A DNA stretch of 64,000 nt from positions 1-64,000 of the forward strand of contig JAIYCH010000131.1 in NCBI GenBank assembly GCA_027488135.1, read 5' to 3'. Of the stretch, positions 24,595 through 33,169 are shown piece by piece. Each line of letters begins with the position of its first letter. The first letter of the stretch is position 1. This DNA is from Saprospiraceae bacterium. GTDB lineage: Bacteria; Bacteroidota; Bacteroidia; Chitinophagales; Saprospiraceae. The position numbers were made by a program, and so were the translations under genes. A model generated the notes under the pieces. The model did not search any database. It saw nothing but the letters and a program-made list of their open reading frames with translations, and was not told the DNA's origin.

Positions 24595-27012
24595 ATGGAT
24601 ATGTTTTCACAAATGTTTTTTAGATTTAAATCAGTCTGGTTTTTATTGCTTTTTCTGATCTTATATTTTGGTGCTGTTGGTCAGAATAATAAGTTAACTG
24701 GTCTGGTTACTTCTAATGGAACTCCTTTAATTGGTGCTTCTGTTGCGATGGAAAACAGCAGTTTAGGTACTATTACTGATTTAGAAGGACAATTTGTTTT
24801 ATCTGATATTCCAAAAGGAGAACATACTTTTAATATTTCTTATGTTGGATATAAATCTATTTCATCTACTATTGTTTTTCAAATGGATGAGATAAAAAAG
24901 ATGGATTTTAATTTGATGGAGGATGTGCTTGGATTAGAAGCTGTAGTGGTGACAGCCACCAGAAACGCCATTCCTGCCTTTCTTTCTCCCATTATAGTTA
25001 ACCGGTTAGATGATCGTATTTTTGACAGGACTCAATCCATTAGTTTAGCCGAAGGGCTTCATTTTTCTCCAGGTTTACGTATTGAAAATAATTGTCAGAA
25101 TTGTGGTTTTACCCAATTAAGGATGAATGGTCTGGAGGGACCATACACCCAGATTTTAATTAATAGCAGACCTGTTTTTTCTGCCTTAGCCGGTGTTTAT
25201 GGTTTGGAAATGATACCAACAAACATGGTGGAACGAGTTGAAATAGTGAGAGGTGGAGGTTCGGCGCTTTATGGTGGAAATGCGATAGCGGGAACGGTAA
25301 ATATTATTACCAAAGATCCGCTGTTCAACCATTTTGAATATAACTCCAATTTAGCCATTACAAACTTTGAAAATGCAGATAAATCATTATCTGTCAATGG
25401 TTCTCTTGTTTCAGACCAACTGGATAGAGGTATTACCTTTTTGGGTTTTAATAGGTCAAGAAATCCCTGGGATGCTAATGGAGATGGGTTATCTGAAATG
25501 ACAAAATTAAATAATCTTACCCTGGGTGCTGATGCTTATTGGAAACCGTCGGAAAGAAGTAGGTTGAGTTGGAATTTACTTTTCATGAAGGAGTTTAGAA
25601 GAGGTGGGGGAGACTTTGATGTTCAGCCGCACCAGGCTTCCTTAGCTGAACAGCTTAATCACGATATAAACGGAGGTGGTATTTCTTATGAATATTATTC
25701 TAAGGATAAAGCAAGGAAAATTTCTGTGTATAGTTCATTACAACAAACGAACAGAGGCAGTTATTATGGTTCCGGAGGAAGTATTTTGACGACGGGAAGT
25801 AATGTAGGTTTGCCGCAGTTGCAGGCTATTAATGCTTATGGCGTATCTGAAGACCTTGCTTTGGCCGCTGGATGGCAAATTTCAGCTGAACTGGATGGTG
25901 GATTTTCATTGACTGCTGGAAATGAGTGGGTTCATAATAAAGTTTCAGATAGAATGCCTGGCTATAATCGGAGCATCAATCAAACGGTAAATACTTTTGG
26001 TACCTATGCTCAAATACAATGGAAACCTGCAGATTCCTGGACTTTTCTTGCAGGAGGTCGATTAGATCCATTAAGCATTGATGGAATTTATTTGTTGGAT
26101 AATTATAATTTCAACCAAATTAAAAGAATGGCTCCTTTCGTTCCTCGTTTTAGTATTTTAAAAAATCTAAATAGCAGTTTAAAATTAAGAGTTTCTTATT
26201 CACAGGGTTACAGGGCTCCTCAAGCTTTTAATGAAGACTTGCATATTGAAACCGTTGGAGGTGCTGCATTATTTACCCAGCTTGATAAGGATCTAAAAAC
26301 GGAAACCTCTCGTTCCTGGAATGCCTCATTTGACTATAACTGGAGAAAAGGTTCCGCTGAAGGTAATTTTATTGTAGATGGATTTCATATTACACTATCA
26401 GATCCATTTATTTTGAGTGATCAGATTGAATTACCCAATGGTATTGGTGTGGTAACAAAAAGAAATGGTTCTGGAGCAAGGGTTTTTGGGTTGAATTTTG
26501 AGTCCAATATAGCCATTACCAGGAAATGGATTATTCAAGGTGGTGCAACGGTTCAACGGGCTTTGTATGATGAAAGGGAAATAATCTGGTCACCTAGGCT
26601 TGTAACTGAAAGTAATAAGGATAGTATTGTGTCTACCGACCGACTATTAAGAACACCCAATGTATATGGTTTCTTAAGTATGGATTGGCGTCCAGTTCAT
26701 GAATGGAGCTTCTCGCTATCAAGTGTTTATACAGGTTCTATGCAGGTAAAACACATTATTAATGTAGATAATGAGTTTCCGGTATGGGTAAATACTAGGT
26801 CATTTTTAGAGGTAAACCTTAAAATGAGCAAAGAATGGCACTTGCATAAGACCATGCCTTTAACTTTGTCCATGGGTATTCAAAATATTTTTAATGCTTA
26901 CCAAAAAGATTTTGATAGAGGGGTACAAAGAGATGCGGGCTATATTTATGGACCTTCCAGACCAAGGACTATTTTTTTTGGAGTTTCTTTCGCTCCTTTT
27001 AAGCCTGAATAA
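24595..27012 (+). CDS. TonB-dependent outer-membrane receptor (probable metal or metallophore uptake)
   Basis: About 805 residues from the ATG at 24595; a TTG 15 bases upstream is possible. A signal peptide ends near AVGQ. A carboxypeptidase-regulatory-like domain follows to about residue 105 (GLVTSNGTPLIGASV), then a BtuB/FepA-type plug (VVVTATRNAIP near 120, MIPTNMVERVEIVRGGGSALYGG near 210) and the barrel, ending in an aromatic strand. The plug holds a paired-cysteine NNCQNCGF. It differs from SusC by lacking a SusD partner. With a COG0523 GTPase downstream on the opposite strand and DUF3299 divergent, zinc is a reasonable substrate guess; cobalamin or siderophore is the alternative. Confidence 0.82.
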   Translation: MDMFSQMFFRFKSVWFLLLFLILYFGAVGQNNKLTGLVTSNGTPLIGASVAMENSSLGTITDLEGQFVLSDIPKGEHTFNISYVGYKSISSTIVFQMDEIKKMDFNLMEDVLGLEAVVVTATRNAIPAFLSPIIVNRLDDRIFDRTQSISLAEGLHFSPGLRIENNCQNCGFTQLRMNGLEGPYTQILINSRPVFSALAGVYGLEMIPTNMVERVEIVRGGGSALYGGNAIAGTVNIITKDPLFNHFEYNSNLAITNFENADKSLSVNGSLVSDQLDRGITFLGFNRSRNPWDANGDGLSEMTKLNNLTLGADAYWKPSERSRLSWNLLFMKEFRRGGGDFDVQPHQASLAEQLNHDINGGGISYEYYSKDKARKISVYSSLQQTNRGSYYGSGGSILTTGSNVGLPQLQAINAYGVSEDLALAAGWQISAELDGGFSLTAGNEWVHNKVSDRMPGYNRSINQTVNTFGTYAQIQWKPADSWTFLAGGRLDPLSIDGIYLLDNYNFNQIKRMAPFVPRFSILKNLNSSLKLRVSYSQGYRAPQAFNEDLHIETVGGAALFTQLDKDLKTETSRSWNASFDYNWRKGSAEGNFIVDGFHITLSDPFILSDQIELPNGIGVVTKRNGSGARVFGLNFESNIAITRKWIIQGGATVQRALYDEREIIWSPRLVTESNKDSIVSTDRLLRTPNVYGFLSMDWRPVHEWSFSLSSVYTGSMQVKHIINVDNEFPVWVNTRSFLEVNLKMSKEWHLHKTMPLTLSMGIQNIFNAYQKDFDRGVQRDAGYIYGPSRPRTIFFGVSFAPFKPE

Positions 27013-27015
27013 AAT

Positions 27016-27972
27016 TTATACAGACAAACATTTTTGAAAGAATTTGTACATATTGTCTTTATTTATGTTTTTGCCTATGACGACTATTTTACTTATTCGA
27101 GGCTCATCATTGGCCCATAGTTGACCGTCACTATAGTTTATTTGTGTTTTTACTGTTTGAAATAATAATTTTACCGGATAATTTTCGACGGCGATAATAC
27201 CTTTAATTCTATAAATCTGATGGTAGCTTAGAAATAGCAATCTGTTTATTTCAAAATTCAACTTTGCCAACACAAAAGGATCACTGAACGTAAACGAAAA
27301 AGTGGTTATTTTTTCGTGTATATTATTTAACGCTCCCGATACATTATTTAATTTTATTTCAGGAAGTAGTTCATGATGTCTTTCCAGGATCTCAGCAATA
27401 GGAAAAGCGCCAAATGCACCCCATAAAATGGTTGCTAAAGGGTTGATTTTGGCTAATAAGACAGTTAATTCATTTTTTTTCTCTTCATTTGATAATTGGT
27501 CGGTTTTATTAAGCAACAAAATATCGGAAGCGGCAATTTGCCTGATAGCCTCCTCCGTTTCAGAAAGCCAGCTTTCAATAAAAAGTGCATCGATAACGCC
27601 AATCACATTTATCAGTTCAAAATCTTTTATAACCGCTGGATGATTAAGAAAAGTGGCTGCTATGGCACCTGGATCTGCTATGCCAGTTGTTTCAATTAAA
27701 ATTCTATCAATTTCGTCTTTTTTTGCATACAGTTCTTCCAGTACATCAAAAAGTTCATCATTTAAAGAACAACAAATACAGCCAGCGGTCAATTCTATGA
27801 TAGCGTCTGTGTTAGTAACTAAAGTAGCTCCGTCAATATTTATTTTTCCAATCTCATTCTCAATAATAACGATTCGTTCATTTGTTTTATTTTTTAAAAA
27901 GTGATTTAGGAAGGTCGTTTTTCCAGATCCTAAAAAACCGGTAATAATGTGGACAGGAATTTTCTTTTTCAT
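27016..27972 (-). CDS. CobW/COG0523-family GTP-binding metallochaperone
   Basis: A 318-residue G3E-family GTPase. The Walker A motif is GFLGSGKTT near residue 12, the conserved metal-binding motif is GCICCSL near 64, and the guanine-specificity motif is LLNKTD near 155. A CobW C-terminal domain follows from about residue 215. Family members deliver zinc or cobalt to client enzymes, and many are Zur-regulated. It converges with the TonB receptor gene, with three bases between stop codons, and is divergent from the MFS gene. The GCICC motif is intact. Confidence 0.88.
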   Translation of the reverse strand: MKKKIPVHIITGFLGSGKTTFLNHFLKNKTNERIVIIENEIGKINIDGATLVTNTDAIIELTAGCICCSLNDELFDVLEELYAKKDEIDRILIETTGIADPGAIAATFLNHPAVIKDFELINVIGVIDALFIESWLSETEEAIRQIAASDILLLNKTDQLSNEEKKNELTVLLAKINPLATILWGAFGAFPIAEILERHHELLPEIKLNNVSGALNNIHEKITTFSFTFSDPFVLAKLNFEINRLLFLSYHQIYRIKGIIAVENYPVKLLFQTVKTQINYSDGQLWANDEPRISKIVVIGKNINKDNMYKFFQKCLSV

Positions 27973-28061
27973 GTTAAAATTTACGACATTTCATTGAGTA
28001 AGATTTGTAACTTGTGGAACAAATTATCTTGTCATTTTGATTTATATTTATTAAAATAATT

Positions 28062-29390
28062 ATGAGTACCGCACTGAAAGAAAAACCCAGAATGAATTTC
28101 TGGCAAATATTTTCCATGAGTTTTGGCTTTTTAGGCATCCAATTTGGATTTGCCTTACAAAATGGAAATGCTTCAAGAATTTTACAAAATTTTGGTGCAG
28201 ATGTGCATGAATTATCCTGGTTTTGGTTAGTTGCTCCCTTGACGGGTATGCTGGTTCAGCCTTTGGTTGGTTATTATAGTGACAGGACATGGAATAGATT
28301 GGGTCGACGAAAACCATTTTTTTTAGTAGGTACCATTTTATCTTGTCTGGCGCTGATTTTTTTGCCTAATGCTGATATTTTTTTATCTATTAAGTCAGCT
28401 TTACTCATTGGTGCGGGCATTTTAATGATAATGGATGCCAGTATAAATGTGGCGATGGAACCATTCAGAGCGCTGGTTGCAGATAATTTAAGAGTAGATC
28501 AGAATACGTTTGGTTTTAGTATTCAGACCTTTTTGATAGGTGTCGGAGCTGTTGCCGGATCCTATTTACCTTCTATTTTAGCCGATTATTTTGGATTTAG
28601 CAGAGAAGGGGTAAATGGGGGAGTAGCACCTAATGTTATCTGGTCTTTTTATATAGGTGCAATGGTATTTTTTGGTGCTATTTTAGTTACTTTAATTTTC
28701 GCAAAGGAATATCCACCCGAGGAATATAAAAGTTATCACGGCGAAGTAAAAGAAGAAAAACAAGGGTTAATGAATATTTTCCATGATTTCAAAGCTATGC
28801 CTTCAACAATGAAGCAATTGGGATTAGTTCAGTTTTTTAGTTGGTTTGCTTTATTTAGTATGTGGGTGTTTACTACCCCAGCGGTGGCCCATCATATATA
28901 TGGATTAGCTATTGATGACACCCATAGCCTGGCTTTCAACAAAGCAGGGGATGAGGTAGGAAAAGCTTTTGGAATGTATAATCTGGTAGCTACTTTCTAT
29001 GCCTTATTACTCCCTTTTATTGCTATGAAAATTGGCAAACAATGGACACATGCTTTTTCTTTGATTGCTGGTGGCCTAGGGCTAATTGGTATTTATTTTT
29101 GTACTTCACCAGATCAATTAATATATTGTATGATTGGTGTGGGAATAGCCTGGGCATCTATACTTGCTATGCCTTACGCATTATTGGCAGGATCAATTCC
29201 AGCCGGGAAAATGGGTATTTATATGGGGATATTTAATTTTTTTATAACGTTACCTCAAATTGTTAATGGCGTATTCGGAGGTCTCGTCGTGAAATATGCC
29301 TATAATAATAATGCTATTTATGCCCTTTTATTCGCGGGTGTTTTTATGATTTTAGGTGCATTTACGGTGCTTAAAGTTAAATCTGTTTAA
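28062..29390 (+). CDS. MFS sugar transporter, SLC45/GPH-like
   Basis: A 442-residue integral membrane protein with about twelve predicted helices. The first half has SDRTWNRLGRRKPF near residue 75, the loop 2-3 motif (D-R-x-x-x-x-x-GRR-P) of the SLC45 and GPH sugar carriers, with PLVGYYSD just before it. Bacterial members of this group in Bacteroidota accompany maltose and starch loci, so proton-coupled maltose or sucrose uptake is likely. It lies about 4 kb downstream of the GH13 gene, separated by the metal locus, so functional linkage is inferred. An M28 peptidase gene follows 22 bases later. Confidence 0.82.
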   Translation: MSTALKEKPRMNFWQIFSMSFGFLGIQFGFALQNGNASRILQNFGADVHELSWFWLVAPLTGMLVQPLVGYYSDRTWNRLGRRKPFFLVGTILSCLALIFLPNADIFLSIKSALLIGAGILMIMDASINVAMEPFRALVADNLRVDQNTFGFSIQTFLIGVGAVAGSYLPSILADYFGFSREGVNGGVAPNVIWSFYIGAMVFFGAILVTLIFAKEYPPEEYKSYHGEVKEEKQGLMNIFHDFKAMPSTMKQLGLVQFFSWFALFSMWVFTTPAVAHHIYGLAIDDTHSLAFNKAGDEVGKAFGMYNLVATFYALLLPFIAMKIGKQWTHAFSLIAGGLGLIGIYFCTSPDQLIYCMIGVGIAWASILAMPYALLAGSIPAGKMGIYMGIFNFFITLPQIVNGVFGGLVVKYAYNNNAIYALLFAGVFMILGAFTVLKVKSV

Positions 29391-29412
29391 TTTTAACTAC
29401 AAATAAATTTTT

Positions 29413-30912
29413 ATGAAGCAATTATTACTGGTTCTGACGATTTTATTTTCAACGAGTTTTGTTTGGGCTCAAAAGAAAGATAAAACGGCGATGGACTTTT
29501 CAACCATTATTTCAGCAGCGGAATTAAAAAAACAACTTTATGTCATTGCAGGTCCGGAAATGGAAGGCAGGAATACCCCTTCTGCGGGCTTGAAAAAAGC
29601 AGCGGCTTATCTGGAATCTGAGTTTATTGCCATGGGGCTACAACCCATTGCCAATGGTAAGTATCAAATGCCTTATGCTCTTTACCTGGACTCTATTTTA
29701 GCATCTTCTTTCTCCGTAAACGGTCAAAATTATGTTTCAGGTGAAGATTTTCAAATGAATCCTAATAATTATTCCGCTCAATTACATGCATCTGAAGTAG
29801 TTTTTGTCGGTTATGGAATGTCTGATTCAACGCGTAATGACTATAAAGGTCTCGATGTAAAAGGGAAAATAGTATTGGTCATGGCTGGAACGCCTAACCC
29901 AGGCGCAGGTCGTGGAAATTTTGTGAATAAACAAGCTATTGCTGCACAGTATGGCGCCATTGCTGTTTTACAGGTTCAACAAAATCTTTCCATTCAAATG
30001 AGAGGTGGCGGCCCCAGACATTACCTGAATCTTTATAAAAAGGTAAATCTTCCTAATTTAATTACCATCAAAGGAAATGTCGCAAAGGAAATTACGGGTA
30101 AATCTTATGACGAACTTTTGGCAGAAGCGAAAAATGGCGTGCTTAATAACTCATTTTCTACTAAAATCTCCTTTAATCTATTAAAACAAACCAATACAGA
30201 GGAAACAACTAATGTAATTGGTTTTATAGAAGGAACCGATCTCAAAGATGAAGTCGTTATGTTAACTGCTCATTATGACCATGTTGGTAAATCTGCTGAT
30301 AAAATTTTCTACGGTGCCGATGATGATGGCTCTGGAACGGTTAGTATTTTGACACTGGCCAGGGCTTTTTCTGAAGCGAAAAAAGCGGGTAAGGGTCCCA
30401 GAAGAAGTATGGCGTTTATGCTTGTTTCCGGTGAAGAAAAAGGCCTTTGGGGTTCTGCTTACTACGCTGATAATCCGATAATTCCCTTGGAAAAAACAGT
30501 TTGTGATCTCAATATTGATATGATAGGTAGAATTGGTGATCCCTATTTAAAGGACGTTGATTCAAGTAATTATGTTTATATTATTGGTGACGATAAATTA
30601 AGTTCGGCGTTAAGACCAATTAGTGAAAGTGCCAATAAAAAATATACCAATCTAAAGTTAGATTACACATATAATGATCCTAACGATCCTAATCGGTTTT
30701 ATTATCGTTCAGATCATTACAATTTTGCTGAAAAAGGCGTGCCTATTATTTTTTATTTTAATGGCGTTCATCCAGATTATCATCAGGCCACCGATACTCC
30801 CGATAAAATTAACTATCCTTTAATGGCAAAAAGAGCCCAATTAGTGTTTTATACCGCTTGGGAAATTGCCAATAGAACAGAATCTATTCCAAGAGACCAG
30901 AATAAACTTTAA
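29413..30912 (+). CDS. M28-family exported metallopeptidase
   Basis: A 499-residue secreted aminopeptidase-type protein. A signal peptide ends near VWAQ (residue 20). A PA-like insert lies about 95-225. The M28 zinc ligands are seen in TAHYDHVG near residue 287, ADDDGSG near 300, GEEKGLWG near 342 (catalytic Glu followed by ligand Glu), DMIG near 370 and SDHYNFAEKG near 436. It would remove N-terminal amino acids from peptides in the periplasm or at the surface. It lies 22 bases after the sugar transporter and ends at a strong bidirectional terminator. Confidence 0.9.
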   Translation: MKQLLLVLTILFSTSFVWAQKKDKTAMDFSTIISAAELKKQLYVIAGPEMEGRNTPSAGLKKAAAYLESEFIAMGLQPIANGKYQMPYALYLDSILASSFSVNGQNYVSGEDFQMNPNNYSAQLHASEVVFVGYGMSDSTRNDYKGLDVKGKIVLVMAGTPNPGAGRGNFVNKQAIAAQYGAIAVLQVQQNLSIQMRGGGPRHYLNLYKKVNLPNLITIKGNVAKEITGKSYDELLAEAKNGVLNNSFSTKISFNLLKQTNTEETTNVIGFIEGTDLKDEVVMLTAHYDHVGKSADKIFYGADDDGSGTVSILTLARAFSEAKKAGKGPRRSMAFMLVSGEEKGLWGSAYYADNPIIPLEKTVCDLNIDMIGRIGDPYLKDVDSSNYVYIIGDDKLSSALRPISESANKKYTNLKLDYTYNDPNDPNRFYYRSDHYNFAEKGVPIIFYFNGVHPDYHQATDTPDKINYPLMAKRAQLVFYTAWEIANRTESIPRDQNKL

Positions 30913-30919
30913 TTAAAGT

Positions 30920-30952
30920 AGTAAAGAGGGTTAATTTTTAATCCTCTTTACT
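30920..30952. terminator. Bidirectional intrinsic terminator
   Basis: AGTAAAGAGG pairs with CCTCTTTACT (ten base pairs), extended by G-T and TTAA/TTAA pairs to a three-base loop. It has A-rich sequence on the left and T-rich on the right, and sits between the convergent M28 and hydrolase genes, overlapping the hydrolase stop codon. Confidence 0.8.
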
Positions 30953-31876
30953 TTTCTTTAGAAATATCATATAATCTTTTACCGTTTCCATCGGATTTTC
31001 TTCCATCGGTACATGACCACTGTCATATATTATTAATTCAGCATTGGGGATTAATTTTTGAAACTCAAATGCATTAGCTAAAGGTATCCAACGGTCATCT
31101 TTTCCCCATTGAATAAGAACGGGCACAGTTATATTTTTCAAATCACTGACAACTAATTTTTCATTTGACTGACTCATTCTTTTTACAAAGGCTGTTCTAT
31201 TTCCTTCTCTTAGAGATAATTCAAAATATCGGTCAATTAATTTTTCAGTAACTAATTGGTCATTTTTATAAACATCCAGCATAGATTTTTCAATAATGCT
31301 TTTAGGCGTTACTTTCTGTAATAGGGTAGAAAGAACTGGAAGTTTTGCCAGTTGAAAAATAAAAGGAGGTTTTTTTCCAGGTTGTGGCAAACCTGCGGCA
31401 TCTATTAAATTTAGGGTTAAAATCTTTTGAGGAAATTGAGTGGTATAATGCCATGCCACCAGACCTCCCAAAGAATTTCCGGCAATATGAAATGAATCTA
31501 CCTTTAATTTTATCATTAGACTATCTAAAATAGCTGTATATCTTGAAATTTGATAATTATGATTTGGATCAGGTCCGGTAAGTCCAAAACCTGGTAAATC
31601 AAATGAAATAACACGATAACTTGGTGATAAAATGTCTATCCATTTTTCCCAGGTATGCAAAGATGCCCCCGTTCCATGGATCAATATGATGGCTTCCCCT
31701 TTTCCCACATCTCGATAATGCACATTTATACCATCTATAGAAATAAAGGAAGAGGATGGGTAAGCATATTTATTTTTTAGCTCCTTTATATCGATATCAT
31801 TTTTCCAATAAATAGATATGACAATAATAAGAAAGGCAATAATAGCAATTAGGATGTATTTTATAATTTTTTTCAT
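30938..31876 (-). CDS. Membrane-anchored alpha/beta hydrolase
   Basis: A 312-residue protein with an N-terminal hydrophobic helix (IIKYILIAIIAFLIIVIS) that anchors it to the inner membrane or serves as a signal. The alpha/beta-hydrolase core shows an oxyanion HGTGAS near residue 68, the nucleophile elbow GNSLGG with Ser near 134, an acid in GKDDRW, and the histidine in SGHVPMEE near 290. Substrates of this group are esters or epoxides and cannot be predicted here. It lies five bases downstream of the SDR gene on the same strand, so both are likely co-transcribed. Confidence 0.85.
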   Translation of the reverse strand: MKKIIKYILIAIIAFLIIVISIYWKNDIDIKELKNKYAYPSSSFISIDGINVHYRDVGKGEAIILIHGTGASLHTWEKWIDILSPSYRVISFDLPGFGLTGPDPNHNYQISRYTAILDSLMIKLKVDSFHIAGNSLGGLVAWHYTTQFPQKILTLNLIDAAGLPQPGKKPPFIFQLAKLPVLSTLLQKVTPKSIIEKSMLDVYKNDQLVTEKLIDRYFELSLREGNRTAFVKRMSQSNEKLVVSDLKNITVPVLIQWGKDDRWIPLANAFEFQKLIPNAELIIYDSGHVPMEENPMETVKDYMIFLKKSKED

Positions 31877-31881
31877 ATATA

Positions 31882-32646
31882 TTAAATTGTATAGCCCCCG
31901 TCAGCGGTAAAAACAGCGCCAGTAGAGTAGGCGGAAGCTGGAGAAGCTAAATAAAGGGCCAACGCTGCTATCTCTTCGGGGGAACCAATGCGGGCCAATG
32001 GTAATTGATGTAGCATCATTTTCATGATTTTATCATTTGTCCATAAAGCTTCGCTAAATTTGGTTTGTATCAATCCCGGGCATATAGTATTGACTCTGAC
32101 ATTATGTTGTCCCCATTCTTTAGCCATAACTTTAGAAAGAGAAATAAGAGCAGCTTTGCTTACGCTGTATATTCCAAGACCCGGTTCAGGTCTTAAACCA
32201 CCAATACTACTAATATTAATAATAACACCACCCCCTCTTTCTTTGAAGCTGGGTAATACCATTTTTGATAAATCAAAAGGACCTCTTAGGTTAACTGACA
32301 TAATTTTATCAAACGCCCATGTTTCTGTTTGTTCTACAGGTCCAAAAACTGGATTTGATGCTGAATTATTTACTAGGATATCTACCGCTCCAAAGGTTTG
32401 AAGCGTAAAATCAACTAAGGCCTGATTATCACTTTCGACGCCATTATTGCTGGCAAAATATTGACAATCAATACCTAAGTTAATTAATTTTTGAGAACTA
32501 AGAATGAGTGCTTCTTGTTTTCTTCCTGAAATAACTATTTTAGCCCCAGCTAATCCTAATTTTTCGGCTATTGATTCTCCTATACCTCGGCTGGCACCTG
32601 TTACTATGGCAACCTTGCCCGAAAGATCAAATAATGTTTCTGACAT
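31882..32646 (-). CDS. SDR-family NAD(P)-dependent oxidoreductase
   Basis: A 254-residue classical short-chain dehydrogenase. The nucleotide-binding TGASRGIGES lies near residue 16, NNSASNP near 91 (the NNAG equivalent), catalytic Ser in ISSIGG near 145, and YSVSK with Tyr near 158 and Lys near 162. It ends with an FTADGGYT tail. Close families include glucose-1-dehydrogenase-like and 3-oxoacyl reductase-like SDRs; the substrate is unknown. It is the first gene of a two-gene operon with the hydrolase. Confidence 0.9.
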   Translation of the reverse strand: MSETLFDLSGKVAIVTGASRGIGESIAEKLGLAGAKIVISGRKQEALILSSQKLINLGIDCQYFASNNGVESDNQALVDFTLQTFGAVDILVNNSASNPVFGPVEQTETWAFDKIMSVNLRGPFDLSKMVLPSFKERGGGVIINISSIGGLRPEPGLGIYSVSKAALISLSKVMAKEWGQHNVRVNTICPGLIQTKFSEALWTNDKIMKMMLHQLPLARIGSPEEIAALALYLASPASAYSTGAVFTADGGYTI

Positions 32647-32686
32647 TTTTTAATCCTAAAGATAAGGGTTAGCGCGTTAGTTTAAC

Positions 32687-33034
32687 CTATAAATGTAATT
32701 TTTTTTTGCGTGCGAGAAGCGTTTCTTCTGATTCCTCGTGGATTGGGTCGGGTACGCAACAATCTACCGGACAGACTGCTGCACATTGGGGTTCTTCATG
32801 AAAGCCAACGCATTCTGTACATTTATCAGAAACTATATAATAATAATCATCTGATACAGGGGTATTTTTATCTAAAGCAGAAATTACTTCTCCATTTTCT
32901 AAGGTAAATTGTCCGGAAAGGGTAGTTCCATCGGATATAGCCCATTCCATACCACCTTCATAAATAGCATTATTGGGGCATTCTGGTTCACAAGCCCCAC
33001 AATTAATGCATTCATCTGTTATCATAATCGCCAT
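32687..33034 (-). CDS. 4Fe-4S dicluster ferredoxin
   Basis: A 115-residue ferredoxin. The start at 33034 gives the characteristic N-terminus MAIMITDECINCG; the longer frame from 33073 adds a hydrophobic leader absent in relatives. The first cluster motif is C-x2-C-x2-C-x3-CP (CINCGACEPECP). The second begins at CTECVGF and ends with CAAVCPVDCC, with a longer spacing as in clostridial/Alvin-type ferredoxins. A roughly 40-residue insertion lies between the motifs. It would carry electrons between cytosolic oxidoreductases. The final 20 residues are charged. Confidence 0.88.
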   Translation of the reverse strand: MAIMITDECINCGACEPECPNNAIYEGGMEWAISDGTTLSGQFTLENGEVISALDKNTPVSDDYYYIVSDKCTECVGFHEEPQCAAVCPVDCCVPDPIHEESEETLLARKKKLHL

Positions 33035-33039
33035 AAAAG

Positions 33040-33047
33040 CAAAATTA
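33040..33047 (-). promoter_or_regulatory. Possible -7 element very close to the ferredoxin start
   Basis: On the minus strand this reads TAATTTTG, an exact TAnnTTTG match, but only six bases before the ATG at 33034. If used, the mRNA would be nearly leaderless, or the start would be the second ATG at 33025. It may be coincidental. Confidence 0.25.
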
Positions 33048-33115
33048 ATATATACTAAAAATATTTTCTGCAAATATACTTTACATTATCATATTTACAA
33101 ACGTCTGAACTTAAA

Positions 33116-33147
33116 TTGGGTTTTGTCAATTCCTAAAGATATTTTTG
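33116..33147 (+). promoter_or_regulatory. Candidate promoter for mutS-dapB
   Basis: A TTG at 33116-33118 is followed after 21 bases by TATTTTTG at 33140-33147, matching the Bacteroidota -33/-7 arrangement. A leader of about 16 bases would precede the ATG at 33170. This is the most complete such promoter in the window. Confidence 0.5.
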
Positions 33148-33169
33148 TAGATTGAAAAATTATCATTTT

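Noticed and set aside
24580-27012. The second TonB receptor as part of the starch locus
   Set aside because: It lacks a SusD partner and has a BtuB/FepA-type plug; its neighbours are metal-related.
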